This document shows, piece after piece, positions 49,104-58,730 of a DNA stretch of 64,000 bases (positions are counted from its first letter, which is position 1; the number at the start of each line of letters is the position of its first letter). Both the position numbers and the translations under genes were made by a program. The DNA comes from Sporomusaceae bacterium UBA7701. GTDB lineage: Bacteria > Bacillota > Negativicutes > Sporomusales > UBA7701. A model generated the notes under the pieces. That model saw nothing but the letters and a program-made list of their open reading frames with translations. It did no database searches and was not told where the DNA came from. The stretch is from contig DLGF01000015.1 of NCBI GenBank assembly GCA_002482545.1, positions 186,001 to 250,000 on the forward strand. The letters run 5' to 3'.

Positions 49104-50858
49104 TTGGAACAGTCTCAAGAGGAAATATTGCAAGAGTTGATAGTGGAGCGCAAGAAGCTGCAAAGCGTTTTGGAGGACATTCCGGCCGGCGTGCTGATTG
49201 CCGATCAAGCCGGCCGGAATGGCGAGACAACGGTCGGCGAGGCTGTCCGGATCGCCGGGCCCGACGGTTCCTCCGGCACGATCATGAGTTCCGCGCTGCC
49301 GGTCCGGGCTGACGGCGGCAATATCGTCGGGGGCGTCGCCGTGGTCCGGGATATCACGGAGCAGAGGGGGCCGGGCAATGCATTGACGATTCTGGACAGC
49401 CAATCGGAAGCATTTTCCCTCCTGCAGGCCGTCCTGGATGTCATCCCGATAGGGGTCTTTATATCCGACGTATCCGGGCAGATTGCCGCAAAGAGCGCCA
49501 TGGCGGACCGCATTTGGGGCGGAGACTTTCCCTTTAGCAAGAGCATCGAGGAATACGGCCGGTATAAAGCTTGCTGGACGGACACGGGGCAAGCCGTGCA
49601 GCCCAAGGAGTATGCGCTGGCGCGCGCTTTGCTGCACGGTGCGGAAACGCTGGACGACGTTATAGATATCGAGCGGTTTGACGGTACGCAGGGGACGGTC
49701 ATCAACTCGGCGGTGCCGATTCGCGACAAGGCCGGGACGGTTATCGGCGGGGTCGCGGTTTTTCAGGATATCACGGAGCAACGGAAGCGCGAGCGGGAAC
49801 TGCGGCGGATCAAAGATAATCTCGAGGAGTTCGTCGAACATAAACTGGTTGAGCTGGTACAGTTTCAAAACTCGCTGGACAATATTCCCGACGCTTTCGC
49901 GATGTTCGATAAAGACTGGCGCATTGTCTATCTCAATAAGGTAGCGGCCGATACCCTGGGTTCCCCTAAGGAACAACTGATTGGCCGGAAGTTTTGGGAC
50001 GCATGCCCGAAAGAACCCGCCTTCTATGAGCCTGTCGACGCGGCGATGACAACGAGAACCGCCATATTTTTCGAAGCCTTTATCGATAGCCTCGGCCGCT
50101 GGTACGAATTTAAGGCCTATCCGGGGGATGCCGGCGGGCTTTTGCTGTACTTCAGGGATATTACCGAACAGAAGAAGCTGGAGAAGGAAATGGCCCGCCT
50201 GGACATGCTGAATATGATCGGCCAAATCGCGGCGGGAATATCCCACGAAGTCCGAAATCCGCTGACCACGGTGCGCGGATTCCTCCAACGGTTTATGTTG
50301 AAGTCGTCTTATGATAAGGATAAAGAGATATTTCAATTGATGATCGATGAACTGGACCGGGCCAACGGGATCATGACGGAATTTTTATCGACGGCGCGCA
50401 TGAAATCCGCGGATAAAAAAAGGACCAGCCTTGACAATATCGTTGCTTCCATGAAGCCGTTGCTGGAAGCAAGCGTCCTGGAGGCGGGGCATGAACTGAG
50501 CTTTGAGGTCGAGGCCGGGACGCCGTCTTTGGATTTGGACGAGAAGGAGATCAAGCAACTTATTCTGAACCTGGTGAAAAACGGCCTGGAAGCGATGCGC
50601 AGGAAGGGAAAGGTTACCATTGGCGTAAAAACCGGCGACGAAGAGGTCCTATTATGGGTGGCCGACGAGGGCGAGGGCGTTTCCGGGGAAGCCCTCCAAA
50701 ACCTCGGTACCCCGTTTTTCACGACCAAGCCCACCGGGACGGGGCTGGGGCTCAGCACCTGCTACGGCATCGCCGACAGGCACGGAGCGCAGATCGAGGT
50801 CCAGACAGGCCAGGCGGGAACGGCCTTTCTCGTCCGGTTTAAAGCCGGGAAGGGGTAG
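49104..50858 (+). CDS. Soluble PAS-PAS-PAS histidine kinase (sporulation-kinase type)
   Basis: Kinase of 584 residues with no membrane segment. A first PAS module (about 14-95) looks shortened: VLEDIPAGVLIADQAG runs directly into a late PAS strand. A second PAS is at about 110-235 and a third at about 245-355. HisKA has the phospho-His about H381 in AGISHEVRNPLTTVRGFL, and the ATPase has NLVKNGLEAM, DEGEGVS and GTGLGLSTCYGI. GGAGGAGG fixes the TTG start. This form fits Spo0F/Spo0A-feeding kinases. A tentative sigma-H-like site (AGGATTT, GAAAT at 49013-49037) lies upstream. Confidence 0.85.
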   Translation: MEQSQEEILQELIVERKKLQSVLEDIPAGVLIADQAGRNGETTVGEAVRIAGPDGSSGTIMSSALPVRADGGNIVGGVAVVRDITEQRGPGNALTILDSQSEAFSLLQAVLDVIPIGVFISDVSGQIAAKSAMADRIWGGDFPFSKSIEEYGRYKACWTDTGQAVQPKEYALARALLHGAETLDDVIDIERFDGTQGTVINSAVPIRDKAGTVIGGVAVFQDITEQRKRERELRRIKDNLEEFVEHKLVELVQFQNSLDNIPDAFAMFDKDWRIVYLNKVAADTLGSPKEQLIGRKFWDACPKEPAFYEPVDAAMTTRTAIFFEAFIDSLGRWYEFKAYPGDAGGLLLYFRDITEQKKLEKEMARLDMLNMIGQIAAGISHEVRNPLTTVRGFLQRFMLKSSYDKDKEIFQLMIDELDRANGIMTEFLSTARMKSADKKRTSLDNIVASMKPLLEASVLEAGHELSFEVEAGTPSLDLDEKEIKQLILNLVKNGLEAMRRKGKVTIGVKTGDEEVLLWVADEGEGVSGEALQNLGTPFFTTKPTGTGLGLSTCYGIADRHGAQIEVQTGQAGTAFLVRFKAGKG

Positions 50859-50954
50859 CGGGGCCGGTGCGGGCCGGACCGCCAAGGCTTACCCGCCTGT
50901 CTCCTTGCCGGAAATAAAATTTCGCGTTGCGATAAGAACCGGCAGGGAGCGAAT

Positions 50955-50995
50955 GAGGCTTCCCTGAAGCCGCATTTGCGCTTCGGGAAGGCCTC
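50955..50995. repeat. Inverted repeat between kinase and hemerythrin-like gene
   Basis: GAGGCTTCCCTGAAGC pairs imperfectly with GCTTCGGGAAGGCCTC around CGCATTTGC. There is no T tract. It may be a terminator processed at its 3' end, or a structural element. Confidence 0.5.
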
Positions 50996-51055
50996 GCGGC
51001 ATAGGAAGCGGCGGAACGGAACAGGCTATGGACAAAAGAACAAAGGAGGGATGGT

Positions 51056-51808
51056 ATGGAATTGGATCAGCGGATCGAATGGATCGCCGACCTGGTGGAG
51101 CGCCATCAAGGCGGAGCGCAGCCCGAGCAGATTCAGCGGGAAGCCAAGGCGGTCTTCGCCCATCTGCGGCCTGACGAGATCGAAGCGGTGGAAAGGGGCT
51201 TGACCGCCCGGCGGGTCAGTATTGAGGCTTTGCATGAAGTCCAGCGCCTTCACCTGGACAATCTGCAGCAGGAATTGGCGGCGATACGGGCGGCGGTGGA
51301 ACCCTGGCACCCTGTCCGGACGATGCTGGACGAGCATGATGAGATTTTGCGGACCCTGGAAGCGCTGGAAGAACTGAACGAAAAGGTTCAAAAGGCTTCC
51401 GCCCTGGAGCGCACAGTTCCTGCCGAGCTTCGGATCCTGGCCGAAAATTTGCTGGCGGCCGAGCACCATCACAAACGGGAGGAAGATGTCGTCTTTCCCG
51501 AGCTGGCCAAGGGCGGAATCGGCATGACGGTCAAGGCGATGAGCGATGAGCACGACGAACTGCGGGCGATGAAACAGGCCTTGCGCGGCCTGGCGGACCG
51601 GGCGGCGGATATGGCGTTCGCCGATTTCCGGCAGAAACTGGGCCAACTTGCCCAAGCCATTGTTTTCAACCTCGGGGATCATATTTACCGGGAAAATTAC
51701 ATCCTTTATCCGGCGGCGCTCCGCATGGTGCCCGACAAGGCCCTATGGACGGAGCTAAAGCGCCGGTGCGACGAGATCGGCTACTGCCACTTCAAACCGG
51801 TGCATTGA
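51056..51808 (+). CDS. DUF438/hemerythrin-like domain protein
   Basis: Protein of 250 residues. The N-terminal DUF438-like region (about 1-75) has AKAVFAHLRPDEIEAVERGL. A hemerythrin HHE helical bundle follows, with HPVRTMLDEHDEIL, AAEHHHKREEDVVFPELA, SDEHDELR and the final H-IYRENYILYPAAL. The repeated HxxxE and His pattern is that of a non-haem di-iron site that binds O2, NO or reactive species. Related proteins have roles in oxygen or nitrosative stress in anaerobes. AAGGAGGG precedes the ATG. It is monocistronic. Confidence 0.88.
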   Translation: MELDQRIEWIADLVERHQGGAQPEQIQREAKAVFAHLRPDEIEAVERGLTARRVSIEALHEVQRLHLDNLQQELAAIRAAVEPWHPVRTMLDEHDEILRTLEALEELNEKVQKASALERTVPAELRILAENLLAAEHHHKREEDVVFPELAKGGIGMTVKAMSDEHDELRAMKQALRGLADRAADMAFADFRQKLGQLAQAIVFNLGDHIYRENYILYPAALRMVPDKALWTELKRRCDEIGYCHFKPVH

Positions 51809-51897
51809 ATAGACAGGGGGAGCTGCGACGGCGGTTGCGGCTCCCTTTCCGTACGGGGCGGTCGTAGGCTGCCGATTTTTGTTTTTGTCGCGGCTTG

Positions 51898-51929
51898 TTC
51901 ACAAGTTTTTCATATCCGCCTGGTAAAAT
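51898..51929 (+). promoter_or_regulatory. Promoter with TTCACA direct repeat
   Basis: TTCACA (51898) and TTCATA (51909) are 11 nt apart, with TAAAAT at 51924. It is a likely autoregulation site for the response regulator that follows. Confidence 0.5.
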
Positions 51930-51988
51930 AAAGGGAAAGGCCTTTTCCCCACCGAAGGGAAAGGCATCGCAAGCCGGAGGAGGGCACT

Positions 51989-52681
51989 ATGGCCTATAAC
52001 ACCGTATTGATCGTCGACGACGATATAAAACTGACCAAGTTGCTCCAGACCTATTTCGAAAAGGACGGCTTCGCCGTCCTGCTCGCCCACGAGGGAGCCG
52101 GCGTGGCCGGCCTGGTAAAGGAGCGCAAACCGGATATCCTCGTCCTTGACCTCATGCTGCCGGGAATGGACGGCCTGGAAATATGCCGGCGGGTCCGGAA
52201 GGACAACGATGTTCCCATTCTGATGCTGACCGCCCGGGATGAAGAGACCGACCGGCTCATCGGTCTGGAGATGGGAGCCGATGATTATGTCACCAAGCCG
52301 TTCAGCCCGAAGGAAGTCGTGGCCAGGGTCAAGGCCATTCTGCGGCGTACACAGAAAAATGCCGTTCAGAGCGAGCCGATCCAGGCCGGCGATCTCACGA
52401 TCGATCTGGAGCGCCATCTGGTCAGGAAGCAAGGCGTCATCATCGACGTCACCCCCACGGAATTTAAAATTCTGGAATTGCTGGCCACCAACGTCAACCG
52501 GGTCTTCAGCCGGCTGCAGATTGTGGAAAGGGTGCAGGGGTACGCCTTTGAAGGCTACGAGCGGACCATCGACGCCCATATGAAAAACCTGCGCCGCAAA
52601 ATGGAGGATAACCCGAAAGAACCGCGGTACATTCAGACGGTATACGGAGTGGGTTACCGGTTCGCGGGGGAGGCGGAATGA
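51989..52681 (+). CDS. OmpR-family response regulator
   Basis: Regulator of 230 residues with DDD (10-12), phospho-acceptor D54 in LVLDLMLPGMDG, MLTARDEETD and Lys in VTKPFSPKE. The winged helix includes DVTPTEFKILELLATNVNR and the tail YGVGYRFAGEAE. GGAGGAGGG precedes the ATG. It overlaps the kinase gene by 4 nt (ATGA), so the two form a pair. Its target genes are not evident from the window. Confidence 0.93.
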   Translation: MAYNTVLIVDDDIKLTKLLQTYFEKDGFAVLLAHEGAGVAGLVKERKPDILVLDLMLPGMDGLEICRRVRKDNDVPILMLTARDEETDRLIGLEMGADDYVTKPFSPKEVVARVKAILRRTQKNAVQSEPIQAGDLTIDLERHLVRKQGVIIDVTPTEFKILELLATNVNRVFSRLQIVERVQGYAFEGYERTIDAHMKNLRRKMEDNPKEPRYIQTVYGVGYRFAGEAE

Positions 52682-53796
52682 ACAGCATCACCTATCGCAT
52701 CACCGGCCTCATGTTCTTGCTGGTTGCGTCCACGGTTTTTCTGCTGACCTACCTCGCCAACTGGCAGATGAACAACCTGTTCCAGGATTACCTGGTTGGG
52801 GTCTATCAAAATATGGAAGGCCGCATGCTGGGGCATATGGGCCTGCCGGAGCACGCCTTTCTGGAATCGGTGCACGCCGCCCTGGGCTGGGTCGGAGCGG
52901 CCATTGTCCTTATCGGGCTGGGAGCCAGCTATGCGCTGGCCCGCAGCATCACCGTGCCGCTCAGGCGGCTGAGCGCCGGCGTGCGGGAGATCGAGCGCGG
53001 CAACTTCGGCCACAAAGTCATTGTCACTTCCAAGGATGAAGTGGAAGAGGTCGCTTCGGCCTTCAACCGGATGGCGGCGGCCCTCGGGGCCAACAATCAC
53101 ATGCGCAAGCAGTTTCTGGCCGATATCGTCCATGAACTGAGAACGCCGCTGTCCATTATTCACGGCAATCTGGAGGGAATGCTGGACGGGGTGGTGGAGA
53201 CCGACAAGGAACAACTGGCCTCGTTGCTGGAGGAAACCGCTCACCTGAACCGGCTGATCGGCGATTTGCGCGACCTGTCGCTGGCCGAGGCCGGCCAGCT
53301 GACCCTGGAACGCAAGCCCACGGAAATCAGCCAGTTGGTGGCGCGGTCCGTGGGGATGCTGAAACCGCTGGCGGAGGAAAAGGGACTCAGGCTGGAGCTG
53401 CGGTTGAAGTCCGTGCCGCCGGTCAATATCGACGCGGGGCGGATCAATCAGGTGCTGTACAATTTGCTGGCCAACGCCCTGCGTTATACGGCTTCCGGCG
53501 GAACGGTCACCGTCAGTGCGGAGCCCGCCCAGGAAGGCGGCAGGGAATGGGTGAAAATCGCGGTGAAGGATAGCGGCCAGGGCATTGACGGCGAAGACCT
53601 GCCGCATGTGTTCGACCATTTCTACCGGGCCGACAAATCCCGCACGCGGAAAAGCGGCGGGTCAGGAATCGGGTTGTCGATCGTGAAACAACTGGTCGAG
53701 ATCCAGGGCGGCCGGGTTGCGGTGGACAGCACCGTAGGGGTCGGCAGTTGCTTCTATGTGTATTTGCCGGCTGAAAAGAGCGGAAAAAAGGATTGA
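52678..53796 (+). CDS. Membrane sensor histidine kinase (BaeS-like)
   Basis: Kinase of 372 residues. TM1 is at about 10-30, with a very short external loop (about 31-65) and TM2 at about 70-92. HAMP has ITVPLRRLSAGVREIERGNFGHKV. The phospho-His is about H152 in DIVHELRTPLS. The ATPase has NLLANALRYT, DSGQGID and GGSGIGLSIVKQL. The loop is too small for a folded sensor, which suggests intramembrane sensing. The stop codon lies inside the 5' arm of a bidirectional terminator. Confidence 0.92.
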   Translation: MNSITYRITGLMFLLVASTVFLLTYLANWQMNNLFQDYLVGVYQNMEGRMLGHMGLPEHAFLESVHAALGWVGAAIVLIGLGASYALARSITVPLRRLSAGVREIERGNFGHKVIVTSKDEVEEVASAFNRMAAALGANNHMRKQFLADIVHELRTPLSIIHGNLEGMLDGVVETDKEQLASLLEETAHLNRLIGDLRDLSLAEAGQLTLERKPTEISQLVARSVGMLKPLAEEKGLRLELRLKSVPPVNIDAGRINQVLYNLLANALRYTASGGTVTVSAEPAQEGGREWVKIAVKDSGQGIDGEDLPHVFDHFYRADKSRTRKSGGSGIGLSIVKQLVEIQGGRVAVDSTVGVGSCFYVYLPAEKSGKKD

Positions 53797-53816
53797 GCTA
53801 TGCTCAATCCTTTTTT
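53784..53816. terminator. Bidirectional terminator between convergent genes
   Basis: AAAAAAGGATTGAG pairs with CTCAATCCTTTTTT around CTATG. Both flanking stop codons overlap it. Confidence 0.92.
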
Positions 53817-54934
53817 CATCCGATCCAGTACCAGTTTGCAAAGAGGGCCGTACAGTACATGAGGAGCAGCGTGCCGCCCAGAAGATAGGTGTAGAATAGC
53901 GGCCGCGGCAACTGGGCGATAAAGAAGTACAGCGGAAAGACCACGAGGACGAAGCGGGCCAGGCTGTACAGGGGAAAGGGGGGCGAAGTGGAAAAAAGCG
54001 GGATGACCAGCCAGAGCCAGCCGATAGCGAGGTAGGAAAAACGGATTTGGAACCGGGAGGAGAAGGTCAGGATAAGGAGGGCCAGCAGCGCAACGGCGAC
54101 CAGGCCGAGATCGAGGATGACGCCCGGTTCGATTTCCGCCCATTTGTGGACCACCAGATCGATATTGTTCCGAATATTATGCCAGGGCAGCCCGTAGATG
54201 CGGCCCCAGCGCTGCTGGGCGTGGACGAAGGCCAGGGGATCGCCCGTCAGATAGCGGTTAAAACCCATGAACGCTATAAGTGCAGCCGGGGCGGCCAAAA
54301 GCGAGAGGGTTGAAAAAGCTGCCAGCCTTTGGCGTTGCTGCCATATTTCCAGCAGGATAAACCCGACCAGCAGGATGCCGATATTCCGGGTCAAGGTCGC
54401 TAGGGCGGCGAAAAGCCCGGCCCACCACCAGCGGCCGCGGCGCGCGGACCATGCGCAGGCCAGGGCGAAGGCGAGAAAAACGGCTTCCGTATAAATGCTG
54501 TTGAGAAAAAAAGAAGTGGGCATGATGGCAAAAGCCAGCAGGACCCGTCGCGCCTTTTCCTCGGAACAGTCGAGGCGGGCCAGCCGGTAGAGCAGGCAGT
54601 AGCTGACGGCCGTAAAAATATTGGCCACGGCAAACCCGGCCAGGGCGTAGTTCAGGCCCAGGTATGTAAAGGCTCTGATCAGGATGACGATGGCCGGGAA
54701 AAAGACAATGGTTTGCGCGGTGTAACCGTACTCGGCCATGTACGTATACCAGTGCGCGTCCCAGCGGATCAGCTTTTCCACCACCGGGTAGGAAGCCGGC
54801 AGGGTAGGATTGAGGAAGCCGGTGATCGGATGGGGCGGCAGCCGGTCGGCGAGAAGGACGGCGGCGAAAACCGCGGCGGTATGAAGGAGAAAGGCCAGGC
54901 CCACGGTTTTGACGGCGTCAGCGGATCTGATCAT
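53816..54934 (-). CDS. Multi-spanning mannosyltransferase/GT-C family protein
   Basis: Membrane protein of 372 residues with about 8-10 TM segments. An early external DAHWY motif (in IRWDAHWYTYMAEYGY) resembles the acidic site of GT-C enzymes such as PIG-V or PMT-like mannosyltransferases that use polyprenyl-phosphate sugars. The start at 54934 overlaps the preceding gene by 17 nt. With the dolichol-phosphate-sugar-type synthase encoded just before, it can form a lipid-linked sugar transfer route to an envelope polymer or protein. The acceptor is unknown. Confidence 0.8.
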   Translation of the reverse strand: MIRSADAVKTVGLAFLLHTAAVFAAVLLADRLPPHPITGFLNPTLPASYPVVEKLIRWDAHWYTYMAEYGYTAQTIVFFPAIVILIRAFTYLGLNYALAGFAVANIFTAVSYCLLYRLARLDCSEEKARRVLLAFAIMPTSFFLNSIYTEAVFLAFALACAWSARRGRWWWAGLFAALATLTRNIGILLVGFILLEIWQQRQRLAAFSTLSLLAAPAALIAFMGFNRYLTGDPLAFVHAQQRWGRIYGLPWHNIRNNIDLVVHKWAEIEPGVILDLGLVAVALLALLILTFSSRFQIRFSYLAIGWLWLVIPLFSTSPPFPLYSLARFVLVVFPLYFFIAQLPRPLFYTYLLGGTLLLMYCTALFANWYWIG

Positions 54935-56111
54935 TGGAACTCTCTTCAATCTCCAGAACCTGTAATTTCCCATCCCTGGCGCCAAGGGACGGCAAGATTT
55001 CAGCATGCTCCTGGGTAATCTGGGCCTGGGCCTGGGTCTGAGCCGACCAAGTCCACCAGTTGTTGGCGGTGAAGCTCCAGTGGGTTGCCAGCAGAATGCC
55101 GGTGAACTGGCCGGCATAGAGGTTCCAGTCGAGCAGGACGAAGGCCTGGGCCGACAAAGCGGTAATGGCGACGCCGATTCCGCAGATCAGGGCATATTGG
55201 GGAAGCTTGAGCATCCGCTGCCACCAGGCGGAGGAATCGTGGCTTTTCCAGGTTACGTTATCATTCCAGATAAAATTATGCAGCAGGGCGATCAGGGAGG
55301 CGCTTACCGACGCCAGCGGCTTGGCCATGTGAACGGCGTCGACCAGGAGGTTCAGCGCCAGCAAGTTGACCCCGACTCCCAGCAAACCGAACAGGCAGAA
55401 GCAATAAAAACGGTAGTCTTCCGGGCTGTTGAGCACCAGTTTGGCGATATGCCGGATATAATTCCATTGTTCGGCCGCGCTCATCTTGGATTCGCCGGCG
55501 TTGCGCAGGACAAAAGCGTAGGGTATTTCGTGAATGGCCCCAAAGCGTCCCTTGGCCAGCACCTCGATAAGAATCTTCCAGCCGACGGGGTCGAGATCGG
55601 CCCCGTCGATGACGCTGCGGTTGAGGCCGAAGTAGCCGCTGGTGCAATCGGAAATGTTCCGGAGCTTTTTCAGGGCTATCTGGCCAATCATTCTGGCGGC
55701 CCAGGAGACGAATTTGCGGAAGGCGTTCAGCCCGCCGTCCGAGCCGCCTTCGATGAACCGGCTCGGGATGACGATATCCGCCTGGGACAGCCGCTGGACA
55801 ATCAGCGGAATGAGTTCGGGAGGATGCTGCAAGTCGGCGTCCATGACGATGATGCTTCGCCCGCTGGATGCCTGAAAGCCCCTGACCACCGCGGAGGCCA
55901 GGCCGCGTTCGTGTTCGCGGTGAATATAGCGAACCTGCGGCTGCTCGCGGGACAAGCGCTCCAGCAGGGCGGGGGTATCGTCCCGGCTGTCGTCGACGAA
56001 CAATATTTCATACGTCCAGGGATGATCCCGCATGGCCTGCCGGATCTTGGCGACAAGGGCCGGAATATTATCCTTCTCGTTATATGTCGGAATGACAATA
56101 GTAACATCCAT
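54918..56111 (-). CDS. Polyprenyl-phosphate glycosyltransferase fused to GtrA domain
   Basis: Protein of 397 residues. The GT-2 domain (about 1-225) has TIVIPTYNEKDN, EILFVDDSRDDT, VMDADLQHPPE and FIEGGSDGGLN, as in dolichol-phosphate mannose synthases. A GtrA-like membrane domain of four TM segments follows (about 235-365, LFGLLGVGVNLLALNLLV). It likely makes undecaprenyl-phosphate-sugar and helps flip it. AAAGGAGA precedes the ATG at 56111. It is co-transcribed with the GT-C gene. Confidence 0.9.
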   Translation of the reverse strand: MDVTIVIPTYNEKDNIPALVAKIRQAMRDHPWTYEILFVDDSRDDTPALLERLSREQPQVRYIHREHERGLASAVVRGFQASSGRSIIVMDADLQHPPELIPLIVQRLSQADIVIPSRFIEGGSDGGLNAFRKFVSWAARMIGQIALKKLRNISDCTSGYFGLNRSVIDGADLDPVGWKILIEVLAKGRFGAIHEIPYAFVLRNAGESKMSAAEQWNYIRHIAKLVLNSPEDYRFYCFCLFGLLGVGVNLLALNLLVDAVHMAKPLASVSASLIALLHNFIWNDNVTWKSHDSSAWWQRMLKLPQYALICGIGVAITALSAQAFVLLDWNLYAGQFTGILLATHWSFTANNWWTWSAQTQAQAQITQEHAEILPSLGARDGKLQVLEIEESSNDQIR

Positions 56112-56690
56112 ACTATGTCTCCTTTCCTGCCGGGGGCGAAATAGGCCCGACTCTAGCGGCAAACGGGGTGAAGCGGAAGCTTCACCCCAAAATATCGATA
56201 TGCGCCGTACGGACCCAGCCGCGGACCGGAACCGGCCAAGCGCCGCGGCCGCCTGCGAAAAAAGTTTTCCGTTGGAAGCTCCGGGAAGCCGGTTTTAGAT
56301 GCTGATATTTTGGCTTCCTTTGAAAGTAGTTTCTGAAGGGAAAACCATCCTTATTCGCGGCAATTGTTGGGCTTGCGAAGCGTTCAGCGCGTACGGGCGA
56401 ATAAAAAGGGCCGCCGGAGCGACCGCGTCGATAAGATTCGCGGATGGAGCGAAGGGCTTACAGTACAATTTTTCTATATAAGAGAGAAAAAACCTTCTTG
56501 GCGGGGCAGGCTGTTGCAAATCTCTCTGCCGGGCGGGATGTCCATCCTGGCACCTTCTTTCCTGTTTGCTCATTGATATACTATGGCAACCGGCTCATAA
56601 AAAGTGATAGGCCGCCGGATTTGAATTTTCGCGGGCGCGGCTAGGCCTGCCGCCGGGTGCCCGCCTGGCCCCGCGGCAAAGCCGGCTGAA
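56112..56690. other. Intergenic region without a convincing gene
   Basis: About 580 nt. Short ORFs exist on both strands (for example minus 56295-56573 and plus 56299-56481), but none has both a good ribosome binding site and a recognisable protein. An A/T-rich patch at 56470-56500 could be a promoter. Nothing else was identified. Confidence 0.5.
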
Positions 56691-56732
56691 AAAAAAAGCC
56701 ACCCGCTTCCCAGAAAAACGGGTGGCTTTTTT
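56691..56732. terminator. Bidirectional terminator after the GGDEF/HD-GYP gene
   Basis: AAAAAAGCCACCCG pairs with CGGGTGGCTTTTTT around a short A-rich loop. It lies just past the minus-strand stop codon. Confidence 0.9.
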
Positions 56733-56739
56733 AGTTGGG

Positions 56740-58695
56740 TTAGGCCGAGGGAGAGATGGACTTGAGCATGTAGGCGAAGCGCTCCACCAGTTCGGGATCG
56801 AACTGCTCCCCGGAGCAGCGGAGGATTTCGGCAAGGGCCTGGGAATGGGTCAGCGCCTTGCGGTAGGGCCGGTCGTTGGTCATGGCGTCGTAGGCGTCGG
56901 CGATGGAGAGGATCCGGCATTCGATGGGAATTTGCTGGCCTTTTACGCTATTGGGATAACCTTTGCCGTTCCACCACTCGTGATGCATCAGGATCCAGTC
57001 GGCGATCGGCTCCAGATCGGGACTGGATATGGCGATCCGATGCCCGATTTCACAATGGCTGTGCATAATGGCGACTTCCGCTTTGGTAAGCGGGCCGGGC
57101 TTAAACAGAATCTGGTCGGGAATGCCGACTTTCCCGATATCATGGAACTCGGCGAAGAGACGAAGGTCGGTGAGGCGATAATCCGGGAGCCCGCATATTT
57201 TGGCCAGATGGACGGTGAGGTCCCGCAGGCGGTTGGCATGGCCTTCCGTCACGTAATCCCTCACTTCCAGCGCCTTTTTGAGAGCGTGGACGACGGAGCT
57301 GCGGCTGCTCTGCTGGCTATGGAGCTTTTCCCGGTACATGGAGTTGTCGGCTGCTTTAAAAAGGCCGTCGATGCTTATGGATTCTCCTGTCAAGGCCGAG
57401 CCGATGGACACGTTGAGGGGAATCTTGGGCCGCTTGTTGTTGTAGGCGGCGATCGCCGCCCTGATCCTGCTGCGGCTGTGGCTCATCCGGACTTCATCGG
57501 CCTTGGGCAGAATGATGGCGAATTCGTCCCCGCCGATCCGGGCAATGATCTCGTTTTTCCCGAAGCAGTCCCGGAGGATGTCGGCGGCGGTGGCCAGAAG
57601 GTTGTCTCCCGCGTCGTGGCCAAGAGTATCGTTGACGTATTTCAGGCCGTCCAGGTCGCAGATAATGAGACCGGCCGGCTGCAGGGCGCCATCCGCCATC
57701 CGTCCCATTTCCAGCTCAAAATAGGTCCGGTTGTGAAGCCCGGTAACCGGGTCGCGGACGGCCTGGAATTTTAGCTGCTGCTCCATGCGCCGGCGATTGG
57801 TGACGTCGCGGCAGGTGGCCACGATGGTTACCCTTCGCCCCTCCTGGTCGACTACTTTCTGACCTACGCCTTCAATCCAAAGCCAATGCCCCCTGGCATG
57901 CCGGACACGGCATTCGGCCGTAACGGGCGACCCGGTCAGCAGAACCTGCTCGCAGGCTGCGCGGATCGAGGCAAGATCAACCTCATGGATGTATTGACGG
58001 ACGGAAGATCCTAACAAAGCAGAAGGTTCGTAACCCAGCATGCTTTTGCAGGAGGGGCTGAGGTATTGCACCCGTCCCGCGGAATCCACCTGGGCCACGA
58101 GGTCCAGCATATTGTCGGTCACCAGGCGGAGGCGCTGTTCTTTATCCGCCAGTTCCTGTTCGGTTTTAACCCGTTCCAGGATTTCAGACTGCAGTTCGCG
58201 GTTGGTTTCCATCAGTTCGGTCGTACGCTGGCTGATTCGCATTTCGAGGTCGTGGAGCATATTTCGCCAGGCCGTTTCGACCTGGAGACGGTCGCTGATA
58301 TCCCGGGCGATGCCAAAGGCGATGCGTTGGCCGCGGAAGCGGAGCAGGTGAATATGAAGCTCGACATAGACGTGGCTGCCGTCTTTGGCGACAAGGACAC
58401 ACTGTTCCAGCACGGCGCGCTCGCGCAGCAGTTTATGGATAAGCTGCGGGAGGCGGGCCGTTGTTTCCTGAGCCAAAAGCGCCACAGGCCCCAGGGCGAG
58501 CAATTCCTCCCTGGTATAGCCGAGCTTTTCACAGGCTACGTCATTCAGGTCCCAAAAACTTCCCTGGCGGTTGGGTGAAGAAAAATCCATTACCATAAGC
58601 ATATCCCGGCTCGTCTGAAACAGAAACCGGATGAGTTCGGCATCGCAGCGGGGCGGCCGGGAAATGGCAAGGCATGGCGGTGTGGAACGTCGCAT
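56740..58695 (-). CDS. PAS-PAS-GGDEF-HD-GYP signalling protein
   Basis: Protein of 651 residues. PAS 1 is at about 20-150, a coiled coil at about 150-185, PAS 2 at about 185-310 and GGDEF at about 315-470. The GGDEF domain has the intact RIGGDEFAIIL loop. HD-GYP (about 475-645) has GHANRLRDL, AEFHDIGKVGIP and HHEWWNGKGYP. Both output domains keep their key residues, so it may make and break c-di-GMP, or the GGDEF may act as a GTP sensor. ACGGAGG precedes the ATG. The promoter has TATAAT preceded by a TGTCGAA site. Confidence 0.9.
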   Translation of the reverse strand: MRRSTPPCLAISRPPRCDAELIRFLFQTSRDMLMVMDFSSPNRQGSFWDLNDVACEKLGYTREELLALGPVALLAQETTARLPQLIHKLLRERAVLEQCVLVAKDGSHVYVELHIHLLRFRGQRIAFGIARDISDRLQVETAWRNMLHDLEMRISQRTTELMETNRELQSEILERVKTEQELADKEQRLRLVTDNMLDLVAQVDSAGRVQYLSPSCKSMLGYEPSALLGSSVRQYIHEVDLASIRAACEQVLLTGSPVTAECRVRHARGHWLWIEGVGQKVVDQEGRRVTIVATCRDVTNRRRMEQQLKFQAVRDPVTGLHNRTYFELEMGRMADGALQPAGLIICDLDGLKYVNDTLGHDAGDNLLATAADILRDCFGKNEIIARIGGDEFAIILPKADEVRMSHSRSRIRAAIAAYNNKRPKIPLNVSIGSALTGESISIDGLFKAADNSMYREKLHSQQSSRSSVVHALKKALEVRDYVTEGHANRLRDLTVHLAKICGLPDYRLTDLRLFAEFHDIGKVGIPDQILFKPGPLTKAEVAIMHSHCEIGHRIAISSPDLEPIADWILMHHEWWNGKGYPNSVKGQQIPIECRILSIADAYDAMTNDRPYRKALTHSQALAEILRCSGEQFDPELVERFAYMLKSISPSA

Positions 58696-58730
58696 AAAAC
58701 CTCCGTAGACATTTGGTTTTGACGCTTGCT

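Noticed and set aside
56295..56573. A 92-codon frame on the minus strand in the gap after the glycosyltransferase gene
   Set aside because: It has no proper ribosome binding site or domain, and its composition is irregular with basic and Pro-rich stretches. It is left as non-coding.
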